From Crocodylus rhombifer (taxonomy: Eukaryota; Chordata; Crocodylia; Crocodylidae), in the NCBI GenBank assembly GCA_038503035.1, contig JAVSML010019172.1:1-64000 (forward strand): DNA of 64,000 nucleotides, in the 5' to 3' direction. Positions 10,363-21,485 of the stretch are shown here, piece after piece; the first letter of the stretch is position 1; every line of letters begins with the position of its first letter. The notes under the pieces are model-generated. The model saw nothing but the letters and a program-made list of their open reading frames with translations. It was not told where the DNA came from and made no database searches. Both the position numbers and the translations under genes were made by a program.

Positions 10363-12675
10363 TAAGGGAACAGAGCACTGAAGACCTCGTTCCTCAGTCT
10401 CTTCTACTGTTTTGCCAAGCCCAGGATTTATTGTTCTGAAATTAAAGAAAACCAAAGCAAGAGAAAAAGTAACAGGATGGATATAATGAAACCTATACCT
10501 GAGCATGGAAATTATATGGCATAAAAGTTAAGAGAAAAGATACTGGGTCACCTTTATCACAGGTATTGTTATGTGTCAAATGCAGGTACATATCAAAAGG
10601 ACTCACAACACCACCTAGGATACCAAACTGAGCCAGCACATCTGTGTAACTGTTTTGCCAAATGTGACTACATGTCTCACTGATTTTTGAAATGGCTGAA
10701 TATTTTAATCCGGCTCCCAGATGCTACATAGCCTGGCCTAGAAGCAGCATACAATAGAGAAAAGGTGATCAAACTAAACAATCAAAATACAACTTTGTGT
10801 CTTTAAAATACATGAATCCAGGAGGGCTTATTTCTGATTGTGTGCTTCAAAGCTGAGCTAGGCTCTAGGGAACAAGTCCCAGAAGCCCTAAGAAGAGAGA
10901 TGTGGATAAATCACCTTCCTGCAGCATCAGTCCTTTCACACCAGTGAGGTTGACCTGTCATATGCAGAGAGAATCTGGTTTGGATCTACTTCTGCCAGTT
11001 CAGTCGTGGAGTGGGGAGAAAGCTCCTACTAAGATATTTTGACTTTGAAAGATGCGACAGTGGCAGGGAAAAGGGAAATTAGATAGATCAGTAGTGGGAA
11101 AGGAAGCAAGGTATCCTGGCACCGGAGGATCCCTCACAAGTTGAGGAAAACATCACAAAGAACATTGCTGTAAGTCTGTTATTGCAATTAGCTGTGGTTG
11201 GTTGGGAACAAGGGGGACGTCTGGTTTATTTAAGCACCTAAAAAAGACAGACACCTAGAAATCTGTCAAAATGCTTATAGCAAGGTATTAAAAATTGTTT
11301 AGCTGTAAAAAGCAAGAAAAGAACACAGTTTCCTTTAAAAAATCTGAACTTGCTCCCAAGAACCCACATATTTCAGTGTCTTTGGAGCTAGACATTTTCC
11401 GTCAAAAGCCCTTGGAAACTGCAGATTTAAACCAAATAATCCTCCCACCGATATATTTTATTTTTAGTTCTTCTACAGAAACGTATGCTTTTGAAGAAAT
11501 GTACATATTACAAAACATTGTCTTTAAGCGAAGACGTTTTTAAAAGAAATCTCTTTCCAGGCTGAAATTCTAAGCCCCACAGCAGAGATTCAGTATTGCC
11601 CAGCAACACCAGAAGGCCAATCCCAGCTCTTCACTGCAGCAAGATTTTGCTGTTTTCCAGAAAAAACACCTGGAGGAGGGATAACTCAGTAACCCCTGCT
11701 GCTGATACCCTGCAAAATGCATTTTAAATATCTGAGTGCCTCTCGAACTAGGGTTAGGGGACCCAGCAAGGTGTGATGAGCAACTAAATAGTGAGAAGCA
11801 TCGCTTGCCCAAAGAGCTTAAAGTTCTTGTACCGAAATGACAACGATCAATGACACAAAGTGAAGACAAGAGGAAGATGGGATTGGCCTGTCGTGGCACA
11901 GGGATGACCATTCAGCCGGGGGTGGGGACCATATAAATCAGCTTCTCGTGGCAGGCAGGACTCGGTGCAGATTCAGTCCAGACAAGGTGACTCTTGGGAG
12001 GCTGCCCGTGTTTGTGTTGTAGGTAGCAGTGAGGACGAACGGAGGACGCGCTAGCAATTTCTTGACCAGTATTTTTTTGCCGTCACAAGCACTGTGTTCA
12101 CTGAGCCTGCTCTTGCTGTGGCCTTGTTTTTTTTTCACCGTGAATCTTGTTTTTCCTCTTATTGTTATTAAAAATTGAATATAAAAAGCATCCAGCCAAA
12201 ACTACTATGTGGGTTTTGTACAATGGTTCATAGGCTATTGTCTCACGGCCTCTGAACCCTATTCTGCCCTCCATGCTGGGCCCTTTGGTTTGACGATGTC
12301 CCTCTGGTCGGCCAGTTTGATGAAGGGAGGGGGAAGAGGAGAATGAGGGCATGAAGCAATTAAAGGCAAACTGTCTGTGTTATTGCAGTCCCTATCAAAT
12401 AATTCTAACACTTGCTTTTGGCTGTAATATTCTCTGCTCATTGGTTTGGTGTTTCCATATATATGCCCACAGTTAAGGACTTTTGTGCTGCTTTTTTAAA
12501 ATGTAAAATTATAAAAATAAATAAAATCTGAACAATATTACTTTTTACTAAAAAATGTACAGCCCTTTAACATAGACCCTGTTGGCAGTTTGTTCATGAC
12601 TTGTTTCCGACACGAGATGCATGCCTGTTACACTTGATACTTTGATCCTGACCAGAACCCTTGTCTTTCCTTCAC
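10363..12675 (+). repeat. B-type OR 5' flank, copy 1 of 4
   Basis: This is about 2.3 kb of non-coding sequence before the OR at 12705, repeated at 17709-20023, 40597-42941 and 49071-51360. It contains conserved A/T-rich stretches (caccgatatattttatttttag near 11447) and gaccatataaatcagcttctcgtgg near 11928-11952, a TATAAA-containing motif kept with small changes in the copies. The latter could be part of an upstream promoter, but no transcription start can be set from sequence alone. No gene is seen. Confidence 0.7.
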
Positions 12676-12704
12676 AGGCCTTGCACAAGGCATTGAAGTG
12701 GGAA

Positions 12705-13661
12705 ATGTCCAACCAAACTACCATGACCGAGTTCCTCCTCTTGGGGTTCTCTGACATCCAGGAGCTGCAGATCTTACATGTTGTCACATTTCTGGCAGCA
12801 TACCTGGCAGCTCTGGTGGGTAATCTCCTCGTTATCACAGCTGTAACTCTCAACCCCAAGCTTCACTCTCCCATGTTCTTTTTCTTGATTAATTTGTCTC
12901 TCCTGGACCTTGGCTCCATCTCAGTGACCGTGCCCAAATCCATGTCTAATTCCTTATTCAATACCAACTCAATTACCTATGCTGGATGTGTTGCCCAAGT
13001 GTTTTGTCTCATCGCCTTCATGGGAGCAAATTTATCCCTTCTCACAGTGATGGCATATGACCGGTACATGGCCATCTGCAAGCCACTGCATTATGATATG
13101 ATAATGAACAGGAGAGCTTGTGTCCAGATGGCTGCCAGTGCTTGGGCTGCTGGGGTCATCAACTCTGCACTGCACACTGGGAACACCTTTAGTCTACCCT
13201 TCTGCCACTCAAATACCATCAACCAGTTCTTCTGTGAAATACCCCAGCTACTCAAACTCTCCTGCTTTGGCACATACCGCAGAGAGCTGGCAGCCCTTGC
13301 CTTCAGTATGTGTTTAGTTTTAAGCTGTTTTGCTTTTATCGTTGTGTCGTATGTTCAGATCTTCACCGCAGTGTGGAGAATCCCCTCGGAGCAGGGCCGG
13401 CAGAAAGCCTTCTCCACCTGCATTCCTCACCTGACTGTGATCTCCCTGTTTATCTCCACTGCCGGCATTGCCCACACGAAGCCCATCTCTGACTCCCCGT
13501 CCCCTCTGGATCTCCTGGCAGCTGTTCTGTATTGTGTGGTGCCTCCATTGATGAATCCGGTCATCTACAGCATGAGGAACAAGGAGATCCAAGCTGCCCT
13601 GTGGAAACTGCTCCACAGGCTGATCCTCTTTAAAAACAATATGTCCATCTTTCTTTTATGA
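12705..13661 (+). CDS. Olfactory receptor, OR14-like, B-type (gene 2)
   Basis: Encodes a 318-residue seven-transmembrane odorant receptor. It begins MSNQT, with a glycosylation site at residues 3-5. Landmarks are GN at 39-40, LHSPMFFFLINLS at 53-65, C95, MAYDRYMAICKPLHY at 116-130, loop-2 cysteines 167/177/187, KAFSTC at 234-239 and NPVIYSM at 284-290. The ATG lies 28 bases after a likely splice acceptor (ttccttcacag ending 12677). The open frame upstream to 12621 is presumed intron. TM1-TM3 are of the B kind (CLIAFMGANLSLLTV). From about residue 122 it is almost the same as the A-type receptors. LSCFGTYRRE is shared with gene 5, and the tail RLILFKNNMSIF with genes 1 and 7, indicating a mosaic. 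H130-D131 and H256 (IAHTKP for IAYMKP) are its own variants. Intact. Confidence 0.95.
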   Translation: MSNQTTMTEFLLLGFSDIQELQILHVVTFLAAYLAALVGNLLVITAVTLNPKLHSPMFFFLINLSLLDLGSISVTVPKSMSNSLFNTNSITYAGCVAQVFCLIAFMGANLSLLTVMAYDRYMAICKPLHYDMIMNRRACVQMAASAWAAGVINSALHTGNTFSLPFCHSNTINQFFCEIPQLLKLSCFGTYRRELAALAFSMCLVLSCFAFIVVSYVQIFTAVWRIPSEQGRQKAFSTCIPHLTVISLFISTAGIAHTKPISDSPSPLDLLAAVLYCVVPPLMNPVIYSMRNKEIQAALWKLLHRLILFKNNMSIFLL

Positions 13662-14164
13662 CTTTGCTTTACTTACTTTTCTTTTATAATTAACACATGA
13701 AATCATTTTCATGCTATAGTGTGCAATCTATTTATAAAAAATCAAGGGGGTGGGTTATTCTGTAACTTCGTAAGGAGAATTCCTTTTGTCTTGGGTCATT
13801 TTGTGTTCACATCGTTCAAGTGGGAAAATAATGTCTCATACATCAATTTTACCATCTGCGCTAACTAAAATAAATCCCATCAGTTGCAAGATGATGAATG
13901 GAAAACTTTTCTTTAGCAGTTGGTGTAATCAATTATTTGGATATATCCAGATTCTGTGAAGCTGGGATGAACTGCAGACACTTTAGAGGATAGGCACAGA
14001 ATTCACATGGATCTGGATAGACTGGGAAGCTGGGCTAGAAATCACAAGATGAAGTCCAAAGAAAGAAATGGAAGTTGCTGTACCTAGGGAAGAATAATTT
14101 AAAGCGCTAATAAATGGTGGGTGATAAACATCTGTGTGGCAGCACTGTTGAGAAGGATCTTGGG
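13662..14164 (+). other. 3' flank of gene 2, X-type
   Basis: Homologous to the flanks after genes 1 and 7, not to the one after gene 3, although gene 3 shares gene 2's 5' flank. It is non-coding, with aaaataaatccc near 13867 as a possible polyadenylation signal, and runs into the same decayed CR1-like text (tagactgggaagctgggctag). Confidence 0.6.
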
Positions 14165-14320
14165 TCCCATTTGGAAGGGAGAACTGGTATTCTGTTCTCT
14201 AACACAGAGCGCAACCCCCCCCTGCACCTTTTTTCCTCTTCCTATCTCTTCTAAAAAACTATAGCCCTCTATTTCTACTGCCCAGCCAAAAGTTTCATCC
14301 CACCATGCCTCCATCCTGTG
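14165..14320 (-). mobile_element. CR1 LINE endonuclease scrap
   Basis: The minus strand encodes EAWWDETFGWAVEIEGYSFL followed by GGVALCVREQNTSS. This corresponds to the early endonuclease region of CR1 ORF2 (ITETWWDE...GGGVVLYIKEEHTSS in the copy at 56.2 kb). It covers only about 50 codons and is cut on both sides. Confidence 0.75.
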
Positions 14321-14912
14321 GCTGGGGTAGGAGTGAGATCCTTTGTGTTACCTGACCTCCTCATTCTCTGGTTGCCCTGATTCTTCCAGGGCTTGCACTA
14401 GTGCCTGTGCCCTGGTGATCTTAGTGTAAATATTATGGAATCCTTCGTTTAAAGATGGACCCAAATCTAAATACACAAACAATGCTTATATTTCCTCCAG
14501 CCTCTCGTTTTGACCCTCCCATAAATAACTTTTGTATTTTTTGGTCTTTTTCCTTTCTGTTTTATGTTGTCCACCTTTGGAGAGGTTGTGAGGCCTGGTA
14601 GAGAGCTTGAGTGTTGACTAAACCAGAAAAGGGGATTTGTAGTCTCAAGGGAGACTAGATGGATGCGAGACTCAGTGGGTAAGACGTGGGTTTGGTCCAG
14701 CTGAATTATAGCCCGTCTCTGTGAAAGGACGTGGGGCAACAACGGTCAGGGATTTGGCCAAGAACATCAGGAACCCATCAAGGCAGGGAGAAAGGGCAAG
14801 GTAGAGGGGAGGTGGTGCCTCACAGAAGATCGTCGTCCAACAGTACCGCGACCGAGAGGACCCCAATAGTCGGACCGCCCACTACTGAAGAAGGTACGAA
14901 GTCATGGCAGGT
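14321..14912. repeat. Repeated non-coding segment, host of a CR1 insertion
   Basis: 14321-14455 matches 8290-8430 and 47070-47220. 14460-14912 matches 9465-9795 and 39520-39970 (gtctcaagggagactag, then cagcggtaccacaacc-like text). No gene is seen. The segment is interrupted at 14912 by the CR1 and resumes at 17087. Confidence 0.6.
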
Positions 14913-17086
14913 GAGAGCGAGGCAGGCGAGATCAGCAAGGCAGCAGCCCTAGATTTCAGGAGGGTGGACTTTAATGAGCTAAGGAGGATAGTCGGGAAGG
15001 CACTGAGGTCCCAGAGGAGAGGGGAGCCAGGTGTCCAAGGAGAGTGGTCGCTCCTCAAGGAGACAATCCTCCAAGCCCAAAGGGAGGTAATTCCAACATG
15101 GATCAAAGGGAGAAGGAGGGCACAGAAGCCCCCATGGCTCACCAAAAGCATCCGGGATTGTCTTGTAGCTAAAAGGGAGGTGTACACCCAATGGAAAGGA
15201 GGGGCCATCCCCAGGGAGGACTATACTGCAGTTACTTGGGAATGTAGGAAGGCAGTCAGGAAGGCCAAGGTGGAGATTAAGGACAACAAGAAGTCCTTTT
15301 TTAAATACATAACACGTAAAAAGATGGTTCTGGGTAATGTGGGGTCCCTGCAGGACACATTAGGAAATTTGGTCGTCACACCAGACGACAAAGCCAACAT
15401 ATTTAATGATTTCTTTGCCTCCATTTTCCAAAGCAGGGACTTGAACAGTCACCCCCGCATTGGGCCCCCCTCAGGCCCCAGGGAGGCACACCAAGGCCAA
15501 GGATTAGTGAGGAACTAGTTAGGGAACTTCTGGAGGGACTGGATGTATTCAAGTCAGCTGGTCTGGATGAACTCCACCCTAGAGTACTAAGGGAATTGGC
15601 TGAGGTCATTGCAGGACCCCAGCATGGCTTTATGAGCTCTCGTGGTGCTCTGGTGTGGTGCCAGAGGACTGGAAGAGGGCCAACGTGGTTCCCATCTTCA
15701 AAAAGGGGAGAAAGAAGGAGCCGGGAAATTCTAGACCAGTTAGTCTTACATCCATCCTTGGCAAGCTTTTTGAGAAAAATATTCTGGCGCAGATCCACGA
15801 GGGGCCAGCAGGGGAGGCCATGCTTAGGGGCAATCAACACGGGTTCATTAGTGGCAGGTCCTGTCAGACCAACCTGGTGGGCTTCTATGATCAGATCACC
15901 AAATCATTAGATGCAGGGGTAGCAGTGGGCATAGTCTTCCTGGACTTTCAGAAGGCCTTCAACACAGTCCCTCAGTTTCTTAATGAGAACAGGGTGAAAG
16001 ACAATGGTGTTGACACCCTCACAGTCAATTGGGTCACCAACTGGCTGGAGGGCTGCACCCAGAGAGCGGTGGTGGATGGGTCATTTTCGACTTGGAGGGA
16101 TGTGGGCAGTGGGGTCCCCCAGGTCTTGGTCCTCAGGCCCGCACTGTTCAACATCTTCATCAGTGACTTGGATGAGCGGGTAAAAAGCACCCTGTTCAAA
16201 TTAGCTGATGATACTAAGATGTGGGGGGATGTGGGCATGTTAGAAGGGAGCAATAGGCTGCAATTGGACCTAGACAGGTTACAGGGGTGGGCGGATGAGA
16301 TTAGGATGGGATTCAACACAGACAAGTGCAAGGTGATGCACCTGGGGAAGAACAACCGGCACCATACCTACAGGTTAGGGAACTCCCCTCTTGTCAGTAC
16401 ACAGGCAGAAAAAGATCTTGGGAGTCATCACTGGCTTCAAGATGAACATGGGCCGGCAGTGTGGGGAGGCAGTCAGGAAGGCCAACCGCACCTTGTCACG
16501 CATCCACAGATCCATCTTGAGCAGGTCCAAGGAGGTGATCCTCCCCTGCTATGTGACACTGGTCAGGCCACAGCTGGAGAACCGCATCCAATTCTGGGTG
16601 TCGCACTTCAGGAGGGACAACATGGAGAGGGTCCAGAGGAAGCCACTCGCATGGTCAGGGGACAGCAGGGCAGGCCCTACGAGGAGAGGCTACATGACTT
16701 GAACCCGTTCAGCCTCCACAAGAGAAGGCTGAGGGGGGAAGTAGTGGCCTATTACAAACTAGTCAGAGGGGACCAGCAGGCATTGGGGAAGTCCCTGTTC
16801 CCCCGAGCACTAACAGAAGTCACCAGGAATAAGGGTCAAAAGCTGGCAGAGGGTAGGTTTAGGCTAGACATCAGGAGGCGCTACTTCATGGTCAGGGCGG
16901 CTAGGATCTGGAACCAACTTCCAAGAGAAGTGGTGCTGGATCCTACCCGGGGGGTCTTTAAGAGGAAGTTAGATGAACACCTTTCTGGGGTCCTTTGACC
17001 CCAGTACTCTATCCTGCCATGGCACAGGGTCAGACTAGATGATCTACTCAGGTCCCTTCTGACCCTAGAAACTATGAAACTATGAG
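14913..17086 (+). mobile_element. CR1 LINE, 5'-truncated insertion
   Basis: This retrotransposon copy starts inside ORF2, at the linker between endonuclease and reverse transcriptase, and ends in gaaactatgaaactat, the repeat seen at the end of the long CR1 copy at 58.9 kb. 5' truncation is normal for LINEs that insert by target-primed reverse transcription. The flanking sequence is continuous in paralogs near 9790 and 39968, which lack the element, so both borders can be placed within a few bases. Confidence 0.9.
14936..16998 (+). pseudogene. CR1 ORF2 fragment (reverse transcriptase), inactivated
   Basis: The linker (ALDFRRVDFNELRRIVGKAL, then KDNKKSFFKYI and DFFASIF) is open to a frame break at 15518. 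The reverse transcriptase then runs open from 15655 to 16998. RT blocks: VVPIFKKGRKKEPGNSRPVS, QHGFISGRSCQTNL, FLDFQKAFNTV, SGVPQVLVL where GSVLGP is usual, and LADDTKMW where FADD is usual. The two catalytic aspartates remain, but the changed PQG block makes activity doubtful. About 15600-15660 is shifted. After about 16420 the frame again departs from the family, with the expected text in another frame at 16391-16702, then returns for the C-terminus (ARIWNQLPREVVLDPT). Confidence 0.85.
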
Positions 17087-17411
17087 ACTGGGGGAGAGAC
17101 TACCTAGGGGAGGGACATCTACTTGGCAGGACTACAGGGACGGACTAGCAGGCAAATCGAAATATCCAGGCCATGCCGCGTGTCACCAGATGTTCGAGGC
17201 CAGATGGGCACACTTATATTTCCTCCAGCCTCTGGTTTTGACCCTACAGGTCTCAGAGTGGAACATTGTGCCCTGCGGCATGTGAACTGATCTATTTGCA
17301 GAGATGAGTGCAGATATAATGAGTCCCAGCCATCCTGACCTGCCTTCACTAGCCCCTGTTTCCTGTCTGTTTGTTGCCATTTTAGGCTCTGATTTTCTGG
17401 AGACTCAAAGG
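17087..17411. repeat. Continuation of repeated segment after CR1
   Basis: The sequence ctgggggagagactacctagggg picks up where 14912 stopped and follows 9795-10065 and 39975-40297 to the MITE. No gene is seen. Confidence 0.65.
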
Positions 17412-17708
17412 ACATGTCTACATGTCACCCTATGGTGATGTAGCAATGCACTAGGCCACTGTATGGTGTGCTACGGTGACATAACAATCATGTGGGTCTA
17501 CACGTGATAAGCAGCTATGTCACTGTAGTGGCATGCTGTCCTGGTATAGTGTGTCACTACAGCGGAAGAGCGGGACAATCAACCCGTGCACCACGTGCAT
17601 GGCGCTGTAGGGGCACCTGCTGCACTGTGCTTTAGTACTTGCACAAGAAAGAGCTAAATCATGGCACTGGAGCAACACCGCTGTACAATGATGTGTAGAT
17701 GCACCCTA
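17412..17708. mobile_element. hAT-like MITE, copy 2 of 4
   Basis: Same element and position as 10066-10362, with imperfect inverted ends (catgtctacatgtcaccct at left, gatgtgtagatgcaccct at right). Non-coding. Confidence 0.6.
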
Positions 17709-20023
17709 AGGGAACAGGGTACTGAAGACCTCATTCCTCAGTCTCTTCTACTGCTTTACCAATCCTAATTTTTCTAAAATTAAAGAGAACCAAATCAAGA
17801 GAAAAATAACAGGATGGATATAATGACACCTATACCTGAGCATGGAGAATTACAGGGCATAAAAGTGAAGAGAAAAGATACTGGGTCACCTATATCAGAG
17901 CCACGGTTACGTGTAAAATGCAGGTAGATCTCAAAGGGACTCACAACACCACCTAAGCTACCAAACTGAGCCAGCACACCTGTTTTCCCAACTATGACTA
18001 CAGGTCTCACTGATTTTTGAGATGCCTGAATATTTCAATCTGGCTTCTAGATGCTACATAGCCTTGCCCAGAAGCAGCATACAATAGAGAAAAGGTGATC
18101 AAACTAAACAATCAAAATAAAACTTTCTGGCTTTAAAATACATGAAACCAGGAGGGCTTATTTCTGATTGTGTGCTTCAAAGCTGAGCTGGGCTCTAGGG
18201 AACAAGTCCCAGAAGCTCTTAGAAGAGAGATGTGGATAAATCACCTTCCTGCAGCATCAGTCTTTCCAAACCAGTGAGGTTGACCTGTCATCTGCAGAGA
18301 GAAACTGGTTTGGACCTACTTCTACCAGCTCCTACTTAGATATTTTGAATTTGAAAGATATGACAGTGGCAGGGAAAAGGGAAATTAGATAGATCAGTAG
18401 TGGGAAGAGAAGCAAGGATCCTGGCACCGGAGGATCTGTCACAAGGTGAGAAAAATGTCACAAAGAACATTGCTGTAAGTCTGTTGTTGCAATTAGCTGT
18501 GGTTGGTTGGTAACAACTGGGATGTCTGGTTTATTTAAGGATCTAAAAAAGACATGCACCAAGAAATCTACTAACATTTTAATAGCAAAATATTCAAAAT
18601 GTTTTCGTAGTCAAAGGAAAAAAACAAAGAAAAGTAACAGTTCACATCAGAAAACCTGAACTTGCTCCCAAGAACCCACATATTTCAGTGTCTTTTGAAC
18701 TAGACATTTTTGGTCAAAAAGCCTCTGGAGACTGCAGATTTAAACCAAATAATCCTCCCACTAATATATTTTATTTTTAGTTCTTCTACAGAAAGGTATG
18801 CTTTTGAAGAAATGTACATATTGCAAAACAGTATGTCTTTAAGCGAAGACATTTTTAAAAGAAATCTCTTTCCAGGCTGAAATTCTAAGCCCCGCAGCAG
18901 AGATTCAGTATTGCTCAGCAATACCAGAAGGCCAATCCCACCTATTCATTGCAGCCAGGTTTCATTGTTTTCTAGAAAAAACACCTGGAGGAGGGATAAC
19001 TCAGTAAACCCCGCTGCTGACACCCCACAAAATGCATTTTAAATATCCAAGTGCCTCTTGAACTAGGGTCAGGGGATCCAACAAAGTGTGATGAGAGACT
19101 AAATAGTGAGAAGCATCGCTTGCCCAAAGAGCTTAAAGTTCTTGTACCCAAATGACAACGATCAATGACACAAAGTGAAGACAAGAGGAAGATGGGATTG
19201 GCCTATCGTGGCACAGAGATGACCATTCAGCCAGGGATGAGGACTGTATAAATCAGCTTCTCGTGGCAGGCAGGACTCGGTGTAGATTCAGTCCAGACAA
19301 GGTGACTCCTGGGAGGCTGCCCATGTTTGTGTTGCAGATAGCAGTGAGGAGGAAAGGAGGATGTGCTAGCAACGTCTTGACCAGCATTTTATTGCCGTCA
19401 CAAGTGCTGTGTTCACTGAGCCTGCTCTTGCTGTGGCCTTGTTTTTTTTCATTGTGAATCTTGTTTTTCCTCTTGCTGCTGTTAAAAATTGAATATAAAA
19501 TGCATCCAGCCAAAACTACCATGTGGGTTTTCTACGATGGTTCAATGGCTACTGTCTCACAGCTTCTGAACCCTATTCTGCCCTCCATGCTGGGCCCTTT
19601 GGTTTGACGCTGTCCCTCTGGTCTGCCAACTTCATGAACGGAGGAAGTTTTACAGCGAGATTTGAAATGGTGGGAGGGGGAAAAGTGGAATAAGGGCATG
19701 AAGCAATTAAAAGGCAAACCCTCTGTGTTATTGCAGTCCCTATCAAATAATTATAACACTTGCTTTTGGCTGTAATATTCTCTTTTCATTGGTTTGGTGT
19801 TTCTATATATATGCTCACAGGTAAGGACTTTTCTAAAGCTTTTTGAAAATGCAAAATCATAAAAATAAATAAAATCTGAATGATATTACTTTCTATTAAA
19901 AAATGTACAGCCCTTTAACATAGACTCTATTGACAGTTTGTTCATGAGTCGTTTCTGACACGAGATGCATGCCTGTTATGCTTGTTACTTTGATCCTGAC
20001 CAGAACCCTTGTCTTTCCTTCAC
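17709..20023 (+). repeat. B-type OR 5' flank, copy 2 of 4
   Basis: Non-coding sequence matching 10363-12675 along its length, including gactgtataaatcagcttctcgtgg near 19235. It differs from the other copies by small indels (for example the extra tttgaaatggtgggaggggg stretch near 19659, also present in copies 3 and 4). No gene is seen. Confidence 0.7.
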
Positions 20024-20052
20024 AGGCCTTGCACAAGGCATTGAAGAGGGAA

Positions 20053-21036
20053 ATGTCCAACCAAACCACCGTGGCCGAGTTTCTCCTCCTGGGCTTCTCT
20101 GACATCCAGGAGCTGCAGATCTTACACTTTGTCACATTTCTGGCGGCATACCTGACAGCTCTGGTGGGAAATCTCCTCGTTATCACAGCTGTAACTCTCA
20201 ACCCCAAGCTTCATTCCCCCATGTTCTTTTTCTCGATTAATTTGTCTCTCCTGGACCTTGGCTCCATCTCAGTGACCGTGCCCAAATCCATGTCTAATTC
20301 CTTATTCAATACCAACTCGATTACCTACTCTGGATGTGTTGCCCAAGTGTTTTGTCTCATCGCCTTCATTGGAGCAAATGTATCCCTTCTCACAGTGATG
20401 GCATATGACCGGTATGTTGCCATCTGCAAACCTCTGCATTATGAGACAATAATGAACAGGAGAGCTTGTGTCCAGATGGCTGCCTGTGCTTGGGCTGCTG
20501 GGGTCATCAACTCTGCACTGCACACTGGGAACACCTTTAGTCTACCCTTCTGCCACTCAAATACCATCAACCAGTTCTTCTGTGAAATACCCCAGCTGCT
20601 CAAGCTCTCCTGCTCTGAGACATACCGCAGAGAGCTGGCAGCCCTTGCCTTCGGTACGTGTTTAGCTTTAGGCTGTTTTGTTTTCATCGTTGTGTCGTAT
20701 GTTCAGATCTTCACCGCAGTGTGGAGAATCCCCTCGGAGCAGGGCCAGCAGAAAGCCTTCTCCACCTGCATTCCTCACCTGACTGTGGTCTCCCTGTTTG
20801 TTTCCACTGCCGTCGTCGCCTACATGAAGCCCATCTCTGACTCCCCGTCCCCTCTGGATCTCCTGGCAGCTGTTCTGTATTGTGTGGTGCCTCCATTGTT
20901 GAATCCGGTCATCTACAGCATAAGGAACAGGGAGATCCAAGCTACCCTGAGGAAACTGCTCCAAAGCAGTTCTCTTTTCTTATTTAGACATGATATTAGT
21001 TTTTTTTCATTGTATTGTGTGAATCTTGCATATTAA
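20053..21036 (+). CDS. Olfactory receptor, OR14-like, B-type (gene 3)
   Basis: Encodes 327 residues: MSNQT start, NQT glycosylation site, GN at 39-40, LHSPMFFFSINLS at 53-65, C95, MAYDRYVAICKPLHY at 116-130, cysteines 167/177/187, KAFSTC at 234-239 and NPVIYSI at 284-290. The start lies 28 bases after the acceptor AG at 20024-20025. It is the most standard of the B-type receptors in the DRYVAIC motif. From about residue 305 the tail SSSLFLFRHDISFFSL is unrelated to the RLILFKNN or RFCEKILQK tails of its paralogs. The exon therefore ends in a third kind of 3' sequence and is about nine residues longer. S61 for L in TM2 and C145 for S in TM4 are its own variants. Intact, presumed functional. 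Confidence 0.95.
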   Translation: MSNQTTVAEFLLLGFSDIQELQILHFVTFLAAYLTALVGNLLVITAVTLNPKLHSPMFFFSINLSLLDLGSISVTVPKSMSNSLFNTNSITYSGCVAQVFCLIAFIGANVSLLTVMAYDRYVAICKPLHYETIMNRRACVQMAACAWAAGVINSALHTGNTFSLPFCHSNTINQFFCEIPQLLKLSCSETYRRELAALAFGTCLALGCFVFIVVSYVQIFTAVWRIPSEQGQQKAFSTCIPHLTVVSLFVSTAVVAYMKPISDSPSPLDLLAAVLYCVVPPLLNPVIYSIRNREIQATLRKLLQSSSLFLFRHDISFFSLYCVNLAY

Positions 21037-21344
21037 AAATGAAGGTGGTGGGTAATTTCTGTAAATTTGGAAGGTGAAAGACTTGGCTTTTATCATTTTG
21101 GTTGGCACTGTTGAAGTGGGAAACTAATGTTTCATGCATCCATGTTACTGTCTTTGCACCATCAAAAATATAATCTATCAATTGCAAGATAATGAAGAAT
21201 TCAAGTCTTTTGTTTACTCATTGGTGTAATCAGTTATGAATATGCAGGCAAATATCCAGGTGATGTGAAACTAGAATGAAGCGCAAGTACTCTAGGGGAC
21301 AGGAATAGAGTTCAGATGGATGTGGATAGATTGGGGCACTGGGG
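21037..21344 (+). other. 3' flank of gene 3, distinct type
   Basis: Non-coding. It only distantly resembles the X-type flank (ttttggttggcactgttgaagtgggaaactaatgtttcatgcatc around 21099-21143 is alignable), so it descends from the same ancestor but split earlier. No gene is seen. Confidence 0.55.
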
Positions 21345-21485
21345 TTAAGGAATGGCCATTCATCTTGGGCACTGAGTTCCCCTGCCCTCAAGAAACGAAG
21401 CGCCTCTCTCACTGATCTCCTCAACTCGTTGAAGTTGGCCCTCTTGAACTCTAGGGCTACCACCATGCTGCAGGCCCCCATTCAC
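21345..21485 (-). mobile_element. CR1 LINE scrap, ORF2 linker
   Basis: The minus strand encodes ALEFKRANFNELRRSVREAL and GELSAQDEWPFL. These match the linker between endonuclease and RT in the CR1 copies at 14.94 and 56.76 kb (ALDFRRADFNELRRIVGEAL). About 45 codons. Confidence 0.75.

Noticed and set aside
15596..15910. Plus-strand 104-codon frame inside CR1
   Set aside because: It overlaps the RT in another frame. Only its first codons correspond to RT text displaced by a frameshift.
20439..20687. Minus-strand frames opposite each OR exon (similar ones at 5159, 13091, 26149 and 35232)
   Set aside because: These are mirror frames of the conserved OR coding sequence, repeated because the genes are paralogs.
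20658..20840. Frames overlapping OR exons on the same strand (for example 13310-13492, 26178-26375)
   Set aside because: Out-of-frame shadows of receptor sequence with no signal of their own.
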